Source of the DNA: Hymenoscyphus infarciens
Lineage: Eukaryota > Ascomycota > Leotiomycetes > Helotiales > Helotiaceae
NCBI GenBank assembly: GCA_001414345.1
Contig: LLCB01000017.1
Location: forward strand, 1-64,000
Direction of reading: 5' to 3'
DNA length: 64,000 nucleotides
In this document: positions 1 through 10,634 of the stretch, one piece after another
How the letters are laid out: every line of letters starts with the position of its first letter
How positions within the stretch are numbered: the first letter of the stretch is position 1
Position numbers and translations under genes: made by a program
Notes under the pieces: generated by a model
Database searches by the model: none
The model's input: the letters and a program-made list of their open reading frames with translations, nothing else
Told to the model about the DNA's origin: nothing

Positions 1-705
1 TATATCTACTAATACTAAAAGTTTAATAGATATATATATCTACTAATAGTAAAAGTTTAGTAGATATATATATCTACTAATACTAAAAGTTTAGTAGTAA
101 AAGTTTAGTAGATATATATATCTACTACTAGTAAAAGTTTAGTATATCTACTACTACTAAGAATTTAGTAGATATATATATCTACTACTACTAAGAATCT
201 AGTAGATATATATATCTACTACTACTAAGAATTTAGTAGATATATATATCTACTAATACTAAAAGTTTATTAGTAAAAGTTTAGTAGATATATATATCTA
301 CTACTAGTAAAAGTTTAGTATATCTACTACTACTAAGAATTTAGTAGATATATATATCTACTAATACTAAGAGTTTAGTAGATATATATATCTACTAATA
401 CTAAAAGTTGAGTAGTAAAAGTTTAGTAGATATATATATCTACTACTAGTAAAAGTTTAGTATATCTACTACTACTAAGAATTTAGTAGATATATATATC
501 TACTAATACTAAGAATTTAATAGATATATATATCTACTAATAGTAAAAGTTTAGTAGATATATATATCTACTACTAGTAAAAGTTTAGTAGATATATATA
601 TCTACTACTAGTAAAAGTTTAGTAGATATATATATCTACTACTAGTAAAAGTTTAGTAGATATATATATCTACTCCTAGTAAAAGTTTAGTAGATATATA
701 TATCT
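1..705. repeat. AT-rich minisatellite with palindromic core
   Basis: A tandem array of a roughly 34-base unit made of an AGTAAAAGTTTAGTAGATAT-like half followed by ATATATCTACTA. Each unit contains a self-complementary core in which TAGTAGATATA faces TATATCTACTA, so single strands could fold into hairpins. Copies between about 560 and 700 are nearly identical 34-mers. Earlier copies mix variants (TACTAAGAATTTAG, TACTAAAAGTTTAG) and shorter or longer units, giving a higher-order pattern. The array runs off the left edge of the window and stops abruptly at about 705, where sequence of normal composition starts. No ORF is present. Confidence 0.95.
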
Positions 706-1287
706 ACTAGAAGGCTACGCTCCTTTCTTTACGAGGGCCGTATCTAAGCGTAAGATGTGGGCCTCGTTAGGGCCTTGTAGCATGCCTGAGGTGTTTTATA
801 GCGCTTTTACCACAGCCACCTAATACCTACAATTCTCACTTCTCTTAGCCAACATTCCCTCTCTTACTCCTAGACAAACACTAAATATAATCTCCCACCC
901 TCCCACCACTCTTAAGAATAACTCCAACTCGCACAGCTTATCAGACAACCAAACCACATTGAAGCATCACACGCACCAAGAAACCCTGTCCACTCGCTTA
1001 AGTGAGACAGGACATCACTCGCCCTACAGTATCAGCACCACGATTACGAAATCACCTTTTTACCCGTTGAGCCTCTTCTTGTCTTTTTCCAATATTCTAA
1101 AGGCTGAAACAAAGGATCAAAGATCGTGATTTCAAAGGTCGAATTTAACGGATATAGACAAGGTGGTGGAGCGATGTGAATAACCTTCAAGATCAAACCC
1201 TACTTCACGTGCCCAACCTCTAAACCAAAGTACCCCAGAACCAAACCAAAACAAACGCCCCCAGATTTACACAGCCCACACCACAAG
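706..1287. other. Spacer between satellite and first gene
   Basis: Normal-composition sequence, C-rich on the plus strand from about 820 to 1010, consistent with promoter and 5' leader of the gene starting at 1288. Positions 706-800 carry a small stretch (GGCTACGCTCCTTTCTTTAC and following) that resembles words seen in the transposon blocks and may be a relic. No coding potential recognised. Confidence 0.6.
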
Positions 1288-1868
1288 ATGCCGCCGAAAA
1301 CCCTCACCACACCAGAAATCGTCCTCCCAGTCAGTTTATCCTCCCCTGAAATTTAGACAGAAAACTAACACAAACCAGCTCCCAACCTGGTACCGCACCG
1401 GACAATTCTGGAAACGCTTCTCCGTAACTTGTTCCGTCATTCTCTCAGCGATAGCTTTAATCCTCTCCGCGGTAGCGAGTCTACGACCTGGTAGTAAGGA
1501 TCACCTCCGAGGTATTTTCATGCCCGTCCCTATCCCATCCCCTTCCCTTTCCCCTAACATCCCCCGCTCTCCACCTTGCACCTACCCCCTTTTCTTCCCA
1601 TTCTCCAGCAAGTAAAAACATAAATAGAACCCAGCTAATAACTTCGAAATTAGCCCTAACAATATCTGGAATAATAGTAAACAGCGTCTCCATAGCGTTG
1701 TCAGCACTCACAAGTTTAGACTGGAAACTCAAATCCACAAACGAGCGGAAATTCGCGGAACAGCTCCTGAAGTATGTGGAACTACAGGATGGCAGTTCGG
1801 TGACGATTACGAGGGAGGGTCTTGTGAAGAGGTTGACGGGGGGTGCACAGGCTAGGAGGAACACTTGA
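1288..1868 (+). CDS. Small two-helix membrane protein, uncharacterised (3 exons)
   Basis: Not visible as one ORF because it is split. Proposed exons are 1288-1329, 1379-1511 and 1609-1868, giving 144 residues and closing in frame at TGA. Intron 1 (49 bases) starts GTCAGT and has a CTAAC branch site and CAG acceptor; intron 2 (97 bases) starts GTATTT and ends CTCCAG. The protein has a short proline-rich start, a strongly hydrophobic segment at about residues 30-48 and a second at about 70-95, followed by a charged tail ending RRNT. No signal peptide or known domain was recognised. It lies convergent to NOC3. The donors are not consensus, so intron ends could shift, but frame closure and the hydrophobic pattern support a real gene. 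Confidence 0.6.
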
Positions 1869-2059
1869 ATTTTAGGAATTTGGGAATGGGAGGGGAAGGG
1901 AAATGAGAGATGGGAATTGGAGGACGTGCCAGCGAGAAGGGCAGTTCGAGAAGCGAGAAGACAGTGGGGTATGCATTTAGTTGGAGTTCATAGGAGGGGA
2001 ATTTGCAAATTGTAAATGTAGAGTTTGGAAAGGGATATCATTATCCTTTTATTCTACCT

Positions 2060-4108
2060 CTATCTCAACCCAATAATATTCTTCTCCATCGTCTTGACGC
2101 CCTCTCGTACACTCGGCGAGAAATGAAGCCTCAGCAACTCACCCTCCCAAATCGTAGTGGTAAAAGGATTACTACCCTCCACCTCCCCAGTCAGAGGATC
2201 AAAAGTCCCATCCCCTCTTCTCTCTTCCGTATTCCACAATGCCGCAATCTTCTTCTCATGCGTCTTAGTAACCTTCCCTAACAATCCAACAATTGCAATA
2301 CATGATTTCTCAGGCATGTGGAGAGAGGAAGTAAGGAGTTGTTTGGTGAATGCTGCAATACGGAGAGGTGGAACGGCTCTGGCAGCGAGTTGTGGAACAA
2401 GGACGGAGGATAAGGAGCGAAGAAGGAGAACGGTGGTGGTTTGGATGTTGATCTTGTTGTTTGCTGTGGTTGCAGGTGGAGCGGACGGGTTATTTGGGTC
2501 TGGAAGATGGAGGGATTTCGAACTAAGTTCGATATCTGGGTTGAGTGAGAGGGCGTGGAGGGTTCGGTATAGGTGGGTGATGAAGAAACTCAAGTCGAGA
2601 CTTAGGGATGATTGGGCTTTCGCGGCATCTTGTCCTTCGAGGAGGGCGAATGCGGTGATGATGCAGAGTAGTGCTTCTCGGGTGAGATTCCGTGTGGTTT
2701 CTTCGTCTTCTGCTTCTTCGCCTGCCTCCTCCACATCGTCCCCTGTTTCGGCATGACCAATCAAGTCCTTTAGTGCTTCCAACAGATCGCCAAAGAAATC
2801 TTGATTGATGAGATGTGCGTATCGAGCGAGTCCTTCTAGGACTGCACCCATGAGATTCGCTGATCGCATCTTCAAAATCCGAAAGTAGGTGACGAAAACC
2901 AACTTCAAGGTCTCTGCTTGCATACGATCCCTCTCCTCGTGGCTAACGGTAGCATCCGCCTGAACCATCTCTTTCTCGACCACTTTTCGTTCCTTCAATA
3001 TTTTCCTCTCCTTTTTCGTACGGAAAACTCGCTTCTCTTTGGGCTTCTTCCCTTGAATTTCTTCCTCGTGTCTGTTTGGTTTGTCGACATGATTGGTTGA
3101 AGCTTTCCATGAGAATTCTGACAGTAGACGAAGATGTAGGAATGTATTCAAGACACTTTCATCCACTCTATACCCTCTCCCCTTCATCATTTTTGTGATC
3201 AGAGCGACGGCATCCAGAGAAGGAGTTCCATCCTCATCATCTCGGAAAACAGTTTCAATAGTCTCCCGACATTTCACAAAATCTTCATCCACCTTCCTCG
3301 CGCTCATTTTCCCCACTAAAATTTTCAAAAGCTCTCCTCGAAAATTGAAATGTGGTACCGCGACCAAAAGTGCACAAGCACAAGAAATAGCAATACTGGC
3401 AAGACTCGCCCCTCCTTCCAAAGTACTGGCTTTCCCTGATGCAGCAAGTTTTGACAATTCTCGAATATACGCTTGATAACTCCCAACGAGTGCCTGCTCA
3501 TATGCCCGTAATTTCCGAACTTCTTTCGACACCTTTGTTTCCATATCCTCTTCTGACAACGGCCGTATTCGGTATCCCGGGATAACATCTTTGAACACGG
3601 CCAATTGTGTCGCAAGAGCAAGCTTCTTGATGGTCGTATTTTTGGACTGGCCAAATGCCTGCAGAGTTTTAAAAGCGCCAGCATTTTCCTCCGGATCCTC
3701 ATTCAGCATCAAAGCTATGCGTGCCAATTCCTCCTTTGCTTGTAAAATCTGCTGTCGTATGGGTATCTTAGATTCTGCGGGTTTCTTCACCACTTCCTGC
3801 TCGGATTCGCCGACCCCAGACCAATCGAGGTCACTGCCCTCCACTTCGACAACTGCTGCAGCTTCCACTGGCGCAGCTTGCACCAATCCATCGGATGTCT
3901 TGATCGGCAATCGTGTGCTTTCCTTTTCCTTCTTCTTTCCCTTCCTTGGTCGCGATTCGTAGTCCTGCTCTAAGCTCCAACTCGAGGCTTGTTTGTTGAA
4001 GAAGGCATTCGTTTCTGGTGCCGCATCGAGGGTGGAAGGAGAAGAGTCTTCCCCATCGCTCGTAGGAGGAGTCAGCTTTCGTCGTTTTGCGGCAGGTACT
4101 TTGGCCAT
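2060..4108 (-). CDS. NOC3: Nucleolar complex protein 3 (Noc3)
   Basis: Single-exon gene of 682 residues; yeast Noc3 is close to this length. Noc3 pairs with Noc2 to escort pre-60S ribosomal particles from nucleolus to nucleoplasm, and in yeast also has a role in replication initiation. The N-terminus is basic (KRRKL near residue 10), followed by an acidic, low-complexity stretch. The NOC3p-type segment spans about residues 140-225 (TLQAFGQSKN, IPGYRIRPL, KEVRKLRAYE). A lysine-rich linker (about 350-385, VFRTKKERK) precedes the helical CBF/Mak21-type region from about 400 to 610. The start was placed at the second in-frame Met (4108), which opens MAKVPAAKRRKL as expected. An upstream in-frame Met at 4156 would add 16 residues. 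It is divergent from RTT103. Confidence 0.93.
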   Translation of the reverse strand: MAKVPAAKRRKLTPPTSDGEDSSPSTLDAAPETNAFFNKQASSWSLEQDYESRPRKGKKKEKESTRLPIKTSDGLVQAAPVEAAAVVEVEGSDLDWSGVGESEQEVVKKPAESKIPIRQQILQAKEELARIALMLNEDPEENAGAFKTLQAFGQSKNTTIKKLALATQLAVFKDVIPGYRIRPLSEEDMETKVSKEVRKLRAYEQALVGSYQAYIRELSKLAASGKASTLEGGASLASIAISCACALLVAVPHFNFRGELLKILVGKMSARKVDEDFVKCRETIETVFRDDEDGTPSLDAVALITKMMKGRGYRVDESVLNTFLHLRLLSEFSWKASTNHVDKPNRHEEEIQGKKPKEKRVFRTKKERKILKERKVVEKEMVQADATVSHEERDRMQAETLKLVFVTYFRILKMRSANLMGAVLEGLARYAHLINQDFFGDLLEALKDLIGHAETGDDVEEAGEEAEDEETTRNLTREALLCIITAFALLEGQDAAKAQSSLSLDLSFFITHLYRTLHALSLNPDIELSSKSLHLPDPNNPSAPPATTANNKINIQTTTVLLLRSLSSVLVPQLAARAVPPLRIAAFTKQLLTSSLHMPEKSCIAIVGLLGKVTKTHEKKIAALWNTEERRGDGTFDPLTGEVEGSNPFTTTIWEGELLRLHFSPSVREGVKTMEKNIIGLR

Positions 4109-4576
4109 CTTTGCGATTTTGGTGGGATGAGATGAATAACTTTTTGGCCAAGACAAGATTTATTTTCTCCCCCGATAAACCACCCGACCCCGGTCCGGTG
4201 AGTCTGGCGCTAAGGTCGATTAGGACTAGCCGCGCGAAGCTCTTCTTTCATATATATATATGGGCGAGCGGTTCCACGAGTGTCAAAACTACCTCAAGAG
4301 ACCACAATTCCTTTTGATGCCAACTTGCATCCTGTTGCACTTGCGCACTCTTGAATTTCTGGGAGTAAGATATTGACCATCTTCCTGTACAGTATCTGCC
4401 TCTCATCATCTACAACCAACTCATCGTGATTCTGGGACTGTGATAACTTAAATCGTAAACATCACACGACCAACCACCCTGTCCTGTCCATCTTGCGACT
4501 TGATATAACCTCATATTTGAAGTCCTTGGGCCTTGGGAGATCTCTGGGAGCGGGCAGCACATCCAAATTTGATAAT
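4109..4576. promoter_or_regulatory. Divergent intergenic region, NOC3 / RTT103
   Basis: About 470 bases separate the two divergent starts. It contains a TATATATATATGG stretch at about 4250 and pyrimidine-rich tracts, but no motif that can be assigned to a factor. An in-frame ATG at 4493 lies upstream of the RTT103 start. The start at 4577 was preferred because the conserved CID begins there. Confidence 0.5.
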
Positions 4577-5998
4577 ATGGCCTACACCGATGATGCCGTC
4601 GTGGCAAAGCTTTCAGCTCTGAATGAAACGCAAGAGAGTATCGTAAGTACTTCAACTTCCACATCGCGAGAATGGAAAAAATGCTAACCTGTCCAAGGTC
4701 ACTGTTGCCCAATGGGTAATGTTCCATAGGTATGCGAATCATTGCGAAATCAAGGGTTGGAGTATACCGTATGCGGGTGCTAATACTATACAAGGAGACA
4801 CGCCGATCGAACTGGACAGCTTTGGTTGCAAAAACTCAAGGATTCTGGCAGCAACAAAAGACTGAATCTGATATATCTCGCCAATGGTAAGAACTCCAAC
4901 CTGTATATTGACTCGTGGCAATATGCTAAAATGTCGATTCAGAGGTCGCCCAACAATCCAAAGCCCGGCGGAAGGATGATTTCCTCATCGCATTTTCCCC
5001 AGTCATCGCCGAAGCCACTGCATCCGCCTATAAAGGAGCCACAAGCGAGGTACAACAGAAATTGAGAAGAGTCGTCGAGGTCTGGAGACAAAGACAGATT
5101 TTCGAAATTCCGATTCAAGAAGCAGTGGAAGCTAGGATTGATGGTATGTTTCTCTGCAATTCACTGCGTCAATCAACACTCATGTTCAATAGAACTCGAC
5201 AAAACAAGATCCTCTAGCAAGCGAATGGGTGGCTCAATCTTCTCCTCCTCAACCCCCAGCGCTGTTCCAAGCGAACTCGCTCCTCTAGTTGAACCCCAAC
5301 AAACAGTTACCAAACTCGTCCTTTCAACCAAGACTTCTGTGAACGCTGCCAACCAAGAATACGATCGAATTACCAACCCCTCGGAAATTATACCTTCCGC
5401 TCCGGTCCACGCTGCTCGTCTCAATGGCCTTCTCAAAAACTTAGCCAACGCTGAAGGGGCTGTTGCAGAAAGTATCAAAGCCCGGCAAGCCCTCATTGAA
5501 GGGTTGGAAAAACTACTCGGCGCAAACCGCGAAGCTCTTGCTGCCGATCAAGGGAAAATGGCCGAAATATCCACTCGCAAGGCAAAGATTGGCAAAAAGA
5601 AGGATGATGTGGAAGATAGTATCATGCGGGGTATCCCAAATAGCAATCCTGGATCACCCGTTGCATCTGGAGATGGTTCTCCCGGTGCGAATGAGACTAC
5701 CTTTGCTCCAGCTCCAGAAGTCGAAGCCCTTACGCCCCCAGGCTATCCTAAGCCTCCACAGACGGAGCCGGTTCCTGATTTCGACCTGAACAACTCCAGT
5801 GTTTCTCAACCACCAGCTGCGGGATCGGATTTACTTTCTAGCTTGTCGACCTCCTATGGGCGACCTAGTAATGGGAGCGGAAAGAAGAGAAAGTTGAATA
5901 CTCCTAATGAATTCCCGGATCTTGGAGGGGATGCTATGGATGGGTTGGATGATGAGGTTGCCGATATGCTTTGGAAAGAGAATCAAAACGGACATTGA
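4577..5998 (+). CDS. RTT103: Rtt103-like CTD-interacting transcription termination factor (5 exons)
   Basis: Exons 4577-4642, 4698-4729, 4795-4886, 4943-5143 and 5193-5998 close in frame to give 398 residues. All four introns are short (49-65 bases) with GTAAGT/GTATG-type donors and AG acceptors. Residues 1 to about 135 form a CTD-interacting domain (CID), recognised from the order SALNETQESI, VAQWVMFHR, LWLQKLKDS, RLNLIYLANEV and VWRQRQIFE. A helical middle region and a Pro/Ser-rich part follow, with a basic KKRKL nuclear-signal-like motif at about 361-365 and a conserved acidic/aromatic C-terminal end (DDEVADMLWKEN). Rtt103 binds Ser2-phosphorylated RNA polymerase II CTD and recruits the Rat1/Xrn2 exonuclease for termination. 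The only close alternative is another CID protein of the CREPT/RPRD type, which is orthologous. Confidence 0.93.
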
Positions 5999-6329
5999 GA
6001 GGATGGATGGGAAACGCGTGAAAATACCAATTGTATGATAGACTGGGCATGATTGGGAATCATGCTCTCTGAAAGCCAAAGAACACACAGAATTCTCTTG
6101 TTACAAGAGAAAAGAGATAGCTGGGATTTAGGAGACCGATTTTCTGGTGGTGATAGGGGAATCGGAATATAGTAGCAAAAGCGTCACGCCTTTTCCACTC
6201 GCAATATGAGCATGTAGACCGAATATGAAACTGTATTCCGTTGACCTCCATTCAATGTACAATGCAAATGCACCTCTCGTAACCCAGTTTTACCACACCA
6301 ACCACCAATCTTTCCAGTGACGGAACCTT
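5999..6329. other. Convergent 3' region between RTT103 and the Cox7-like gene
   Basis: About 330 bases holding the two converging 3' ends. AT-moderate with no ORF of note. Expected to hold both 3' untranslated regions; no specific polyadenylation signal could be assigned. Confidence 0.5.
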
Positions 6330-6841
6330 CTAGCCCCACCAAGTCTTCTTTCCCAAAACCATACGACCCATCATGTACATTGATCCTTTGAGAGTTATTT
6401 GTTAGTAACCGGATCGAATGGGCCGGGTTGGGTTGGGAGGGAAATGGGACGTACCGGCACCGGTGATGATGAAGGTTGTGTAGTAGACTCGGAGCATTCC
6501 TCTACCCAGTTTTGTCTGTGTTTCTGATCAGTCTCTCGTACTTATATGTGTAGTCGAATCGTTCGCTCGTCTGGTGCTCTGTAACGGTGGAGGGGATTGC
6601 GACGTACTTGATTCCATTGACGAATGTGTTGCTTTTGACCCTCTTGGAACAAGCGCTGGTAGTGGGGAACGCGATTTTCGCGGTTGATGTAGCTGTTGGG
6701 GAGTTCAATTAGCTGTTTTTCAAGAGCAGTAGGATGAGGCCATTTCTAGGGGTGAGGGTTGGGGTGGATGCTTTTGTCTTGGAAGGATTGAGGATGGAAC
6801 TGTGGATGGGGGTGGAACTGGGAAGCGACATACCCGGCCAT
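6330..6841 (-). CDS. Cytochrome c oxidase subunit 7 (Cox7/COX7a)-like protein (4 exons)
   Basis: On the minus strand the exons are 6841-6834 (only 8 bases), 6692-6608, 6515-6455 and 6385-6330. They join in frame to a 69-residue protein ending TAG. Introns 1, 2 and 3 start GTATGT, GTACGT and GTACGT and end CAACAG, CACAG and AAAG. The protein has a short soluble N-terminus with NRVPHYQRLFQEG, then one membrane span (about residues 40-62), and ends GKKTWWG. Length, single span and the N-x-V...Q-x-x-FQ pattern fit the small nuclear-encoded cytochrome oxidase subunit equivalent to yeast Cox7, placed in the inner mitochondrial membrane. The structure is well supported; the family name rests on resemblance and could be another small respiratory-chain subunit. 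It is divergent from the PPR-like gene, with which it probably shares a promoter. Confidence 0.75.
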
Positions 6842-7100
6842 TGTGTTTGTTGCGAGAAGAGACGGTTCAGAATGGGAGTTTCTGGAAGTCGGTCGTGATG
6901 GTACGATTGCGGGTGGAAAGTTGAAGCTTGAGAGACCAGAGACCACCTCTAGCGCGAGGCTGACTAATCCCGCCTTTGTCCAGGCCAGGACAGAGCGGAG
7001 AGCTTGACTCTAAATTTCGACACCACCGCCGAAAATCAACGAGATGCAATGGCGATGGATACTGCGCAACCTAGCAATTGGCTCCCGGTAGAGCAGAAAT

Positions 7101-10100
7101 ATGCGTCCCGCCCTTCTGAGGCTTCTCGCAAGGCCGTCTTCCCTCGACTTTCTGCGATGCTTGATAGGCACGCCTGTTCCTCCACCGACCATCCGCGACC
7201 ATCGAAGTCGACAGCCATGTTTAAGAGGGCAGAAAGTTTGGGGGAGGAATCATATGGGGGGGGCTGCGTCGAAGACTCAAGATACAGAAGAAGAAGACAA
7301 CAACGAAGGAAACACGGAAAACGCTCCAAGTCCTGATGGTGTTCCACTTAGGCAGACCCGCATCCGCAAAGAACAGCCAAAGTTTAAGCTGCGACATATA
7401 GCCAGAGAATATCCTCTTAGAAAGGTCTTCCTCTTCGACCCCATCCGCAACGACCAAAGTCGACGGCCACGCATAGAAGAAGAATACACCAAGGACCGAG
7501 ACACGAAACGCACATCAGATGCTGAAACTGTTCCTTTTAGAAAGGTTCGGGTCGCAACAAACATTCAAGATGAAGAAAATGAAAATGAAGAAAAGCTGCA
7601 CCGCAGATGTTATGACCAATGGAGTTTAAAAGACTGGAGTACTGCGGAATTGGATTTTGAGTCGGATTTGGAACGAAAGACGGACACCCCCCGACTTCTC
7701 GATGACCACGATTTCCAGCACGACCTGCACCTTTGGGCATTCCTCTTGGATTACCGACAGAAAAAGGATGGCGTAAAAGGAGTGGCCGTCTTTTGGGAAG
7801 CTTTCCGTGCTCGAAATATCAACATGCCCCCAGTCCCAGTCCAGGACGGTGCACTCTCTGAAAAAATATGGATGTCTTTCCTTCCATTGGGCTTCGAGAA
7901 CCCTGCAGTCATGGAGGATATATGCCTTTTCGCGAATGAGACGTTTGCGTCACATGGCACTTGTTGGACCAAATTATATCCTAAAGTGCTTGTACATTTT
8001 CTCCTCAATGGAACCTATGAGGAAGCCCTTCATTGGCACCAACGCTTATTCACTCTACACGCACCAAAGGAGTACCAATTTTACGACATGTGCCGCTTGG
8101 TTGTTTTTGTCAATGGAAATATTCTGGCCCTCCAAGCGATTTATAAGGATGCAAGGTACGGGAAGCTTTATGGGAGGATTGTCCCCACGCTCTGTCACAG
8201 AAAACACTTCCAACATGCCCTCTTGTGGCATGATTTTCTTGTTAGGCACGGCGACCTACCTAAATCGATCTCAACGGCAGAACCACTTATTCGTCATCTT
8301 CAAAAGTATGATATTTATGAGGCTCAGCGAGTGATAAAAAGTCTTGCGAGCCTTGTGGATTCTGCTATATCGGTGGCTCCCGACTACTCGGATCGGTTTA
8401 TGGATCTGAAAGACATTGATACAAACAAAGCTGATTTGGGAGTCATTGACGATCCGAAATACATTGAACCAATCAGTGCTGATTTAGAAGAGCTCAATAA
8501 TCTAGAAACTGAGCAGGATGTTATTGATAATTCGTCCATTCATCCTTTACAAGTTACGAAGATATTGCAAAAGGAGCAGCCAGATGCTGATCCCCCCACT
8601 CATCCCTTGCAAGAAGTCTCGAATTTGGTACAAGCCGAGCAGAAGGCAATCAATCCGTTCTACAATGAGCGTGCGGGTGTTCAAGAGCAAGTGGATTGGA
8701 ATGACCCAATTCAGATACCCTCTCTTGACGACCTTGATGATGGTGCTGGGTTGACCGCTAGAACTGGAGTTGTCCAGCCAGCCAAGCACACTCATATCTC
8801 GCGCGAGATGATGAACATGATACACGGTGAACACTATGGAATTAAACCAGCATCTTACAATGATCAATTGGGGGCGAGGTGGTTTGCCAGTAGTTGGGTC
8901 TCGCTAGACCTGGCAATAAGCGTGATTCATGCTCTCGGGGTCCACGAAATTGGACCATTGTCATTGCATGCAATCGCACTTCGTGAGTCTGGAGCCAGAG
9001 ATGTATCTATGCGGATCAAGCAACTTAAGGATCTAGGAATATCAATCGGCAATTCTGTATTCTCCCTGGCTGTGAAATACTTTGCTCAAAAGAGAGAAGA
9101 CGTTTACCTCGAAAGTCTATTGAGTGGTGATCAGCATCCCAGCGAGTACGAAAACTTTCAACTGCAAGAAAATTTGCTGTTGGAATATCTTCACGCCAGA
9201 GACTGGGTTCAATATCGGCGCACTTTGGCAATACTTTCATTTCGCTCTTCGGCTCCGGAGTGCGAGAGGGCAAACACTATTCTGCGCGCCCATGTTCGGA
9301 GGCAAGATTTACTGGCCATTTACGACACTTTAGCACTCATGAAGCAACACGGCCAGAAGGTATCAGGGAGAACGGTCGCACATATTATTCGACTTCTTCT
9401 AGCGCCTCGCAAGCCCGGCCACCGACCTAACCTCAACCATGATATCAATATACGACAAACCATAGGCATCTTAAAAACATTAGCTTCATCCGCTTCCCAA
9501 GTTCGACCGAGATCATGGATCGAAATCCTTCGTCGGCTCGGGATGCTGGGCCAGTTTCGCGATCTGGAACATTTGTGCTTATTCCTGGTAGATGCTTATC
9601 ACCCATCCAACCCCGAATCAGCGGCCAACTATGATACATTGCCACCAGATGCGAAGAATCACCATTACGGCCATCCTTACCGGGTGATGTTTTCCCCGGC
9701 CTTTCAGAAGGCTGTGATTGAATGGGGGTTCATCCATCCTCTCAAAATCAAAAGCTTCCGACAGATATCACAAGTTTCTCCCCCGGGGCAGGGACTGGAT
9801 GCCCACACCTTCTATAATGACGGTATTCCAATGCCAGATGTCACATTCGGTATCCGATTATTGAAAATCCTCGCGTCAAAGGGGGTCTGGGTCGACTTTG
9901 GACCTATCAGGAAAGCCATCGTTCATCGTATGATTGTCTGTTACGGGCCCCTTATATCCGGTAGGAGGTATAATCAAAATGCGAAGATTACCCTTGGTTT
10001 ACGCGAGGGCGTTTCTCCGCGGCAGAGTTTTCAGAAGATGGCTGCTATGGTTGACGATGCGCTTGGGGCTGATGTCTTTGTGGGATTGGATATTGAGAGA

Positions 10101-10205
10101 CTTATTGATCTGAGGGTTAGGAAGGTGGTGATGAAGAGGAATAGGAAAAAGATGGATAAGATGAAGAGGATGAGGGGACTTGATGGACTGAGGAGGGGGT
10201 TGTGA
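7101..10205 (+). CDS. Large PPR-like mitochondrial protein
   Basis: Single open frame of 1034 residues. The N-terminus (MRPALLRLLARPSS, then many Arg and few acidic residues) looks like a mitochondrial presequence. A low-complexity acidic/basic region runs to about residue 190. From about 195 onward the protein is a chain of helical hairpins of the kind seen in fungal pentatricopeptide-repeat proteins (HLWAFLLDYRQKKD, WTKLYPKVLVHFLLNGTYEEALHWHQRL, FQHALLWHDFLVRHG). A linker rich in Asp/Glu/Gln lies at about 430-570, more helical repeats follow, and the C-terminal tail is very basic (KRNRKKMDKMKRMRG). Such proteins bind mitochondrial transcripts and support translation or stability of specific mRNAs. 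The target cannot be read from sequence. Several Met codons precede the repeats, so the exact start is uncertain. Confidence 0.8.
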   Translation: MRPALLRLLARPSSLDFLRCLIGTPVPPPTIRDHRSRQPCLRGQKVWGRNHMGGAASKTQDTEEEDNNEGNTENAPSPDGVPLRQTRIRKEQPKFKLRHIAREYPLRKVFLFDPIRNDQSRRPRIEEEYTKDRDTKRTSDAETVPFRKVRVATNIQDEENENEEKLHRRCYDQWSLKDWSTAELDFESDLERKTDTPRLLDDHDFQHDLHLWAFLLDYRQKKDGVKGVAVFWEAFRARNINMPPVPVQDGALSEKIWMSFLPLGFENPAVMEDICLFANETFASHGTCWTKLYPKVLVHFLLNGTYEEALHWHQRLFTLHAPKEYQFYDMCRLVVFVNGNILALQAIYKDARYGKLYGRIVPTLCHRKHFQHALLWHDFLVRHGDLPKSISTAEPLIRHLQKYDIYEAQRVIKSLASLVDSAISVAPDYSDRFMDLKDIDTNKADLGVIDDPKYIEPISADLEELNNLETEQDVIDNSSIHPLQVTKILQKEQPDADPPTHPLQEVSNLVQAEQKAINPFYNERAGVQEQVDWNDPIQIPSLDDLDDGAGLTARTGVVQPAKHTHISREMMNMIHGEHYGIKPASYNDQLGARWFASSWVSLDLAISVIHALGVHEIGPLSLHAIALRESGARDVSMRIKQLKDLGISIGNSVFSLAVKYFAQKREDVYLESLLSGDQHPSEYENFQLQENLLLEYLHARDWVQYRRTLAILSFRSSAPECERANTILRAHVRRQDLLAIYDTLALMKQHGQKVSGRTVAHIIRLLLAPRKPGHRPNLNHDINIRQTIGILKTLASSASQVRPRSWIEILRRLGMLGQFRDLEHLCLFLVDAYHPSNPESAANYDTLPPDAKNHHYGHPYRVMFSPAFQKAVIEWGFIHPLKIKSFRQISQVSPPGQGLDAHTFYNDGIPMPDVTFGIRLLKILASKGVWVDFGPIRKAIVHRMIVCYGPLISGRRYNQNAKITLGLREGVSPRQSFQKMAAMVDDALGADVFVGLDIERLIDLRVRKVVMKRNRKKMDKMKRMRGLDGLRRGL

Positions 10206-10634
10206 GTATGATGACATTAAAAATGTTTTATTTTTGTGTATATTCCTTTCCCCGTGTCTTCTTGTGTATGCTTTCTCTGATGTCGTTTTACCTCGTCCTC
10301 GCGTATCGTTCTCTCCCCCCTTTATTCACTCCTTTGTCCACGGAAGTTTGTTAAACCAATCAATTGTTTCACAAACAAAGAGGCCGCCTAAGTGATAATG
10401 TCTTTATCAACTGAACAAAAAACCTGAACAAAGAAAGCTCAAGGTAAACAAAAACAATACGCGTGGAAAATTAATATAAGTGTAGCGAAGACGCCCCTCC
10501 CTCGCCTCTTTTCCCACCAACACGAACTCAGGAATCAAGGATCCTCTATATTGTTCGTACGTTATTAACTAGTAAGTTTTCTTGCCATCACGCCACCACA
10601 CACACACCAGAACAATAAGTCTTTCGAATTGAAA
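10206..10634. other. Intergenic spacer, promoter of orphan gene
   Basis: 429 bases of moderate AT content. A TTAATATAAG stretch at about 10470 lies 160 bases before the next start and is TATA-like. A CA-rich tract (CACCACACACACACC) lies just upstream of the next ATG. No ORF recognised. Confidence 0.45.

Noticed and set aside
1..705. CRISPR-like repeat array
   Set aside because: No unique spacers between repeats; it is a minisatellite in a eukaryotic genome.
1481..1864. 127-codon open frame on the minus strand
   Set aside because: It overlaps the spliced plus-strand gene at 1288-1868 and has no start context or domain; treated as a shadow.
2157..2756. 199-codon open frame on the plus strand
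   Set aside because: Lies wholly inside NOC3 in antisense; composition is the mirror of a real coding frame.
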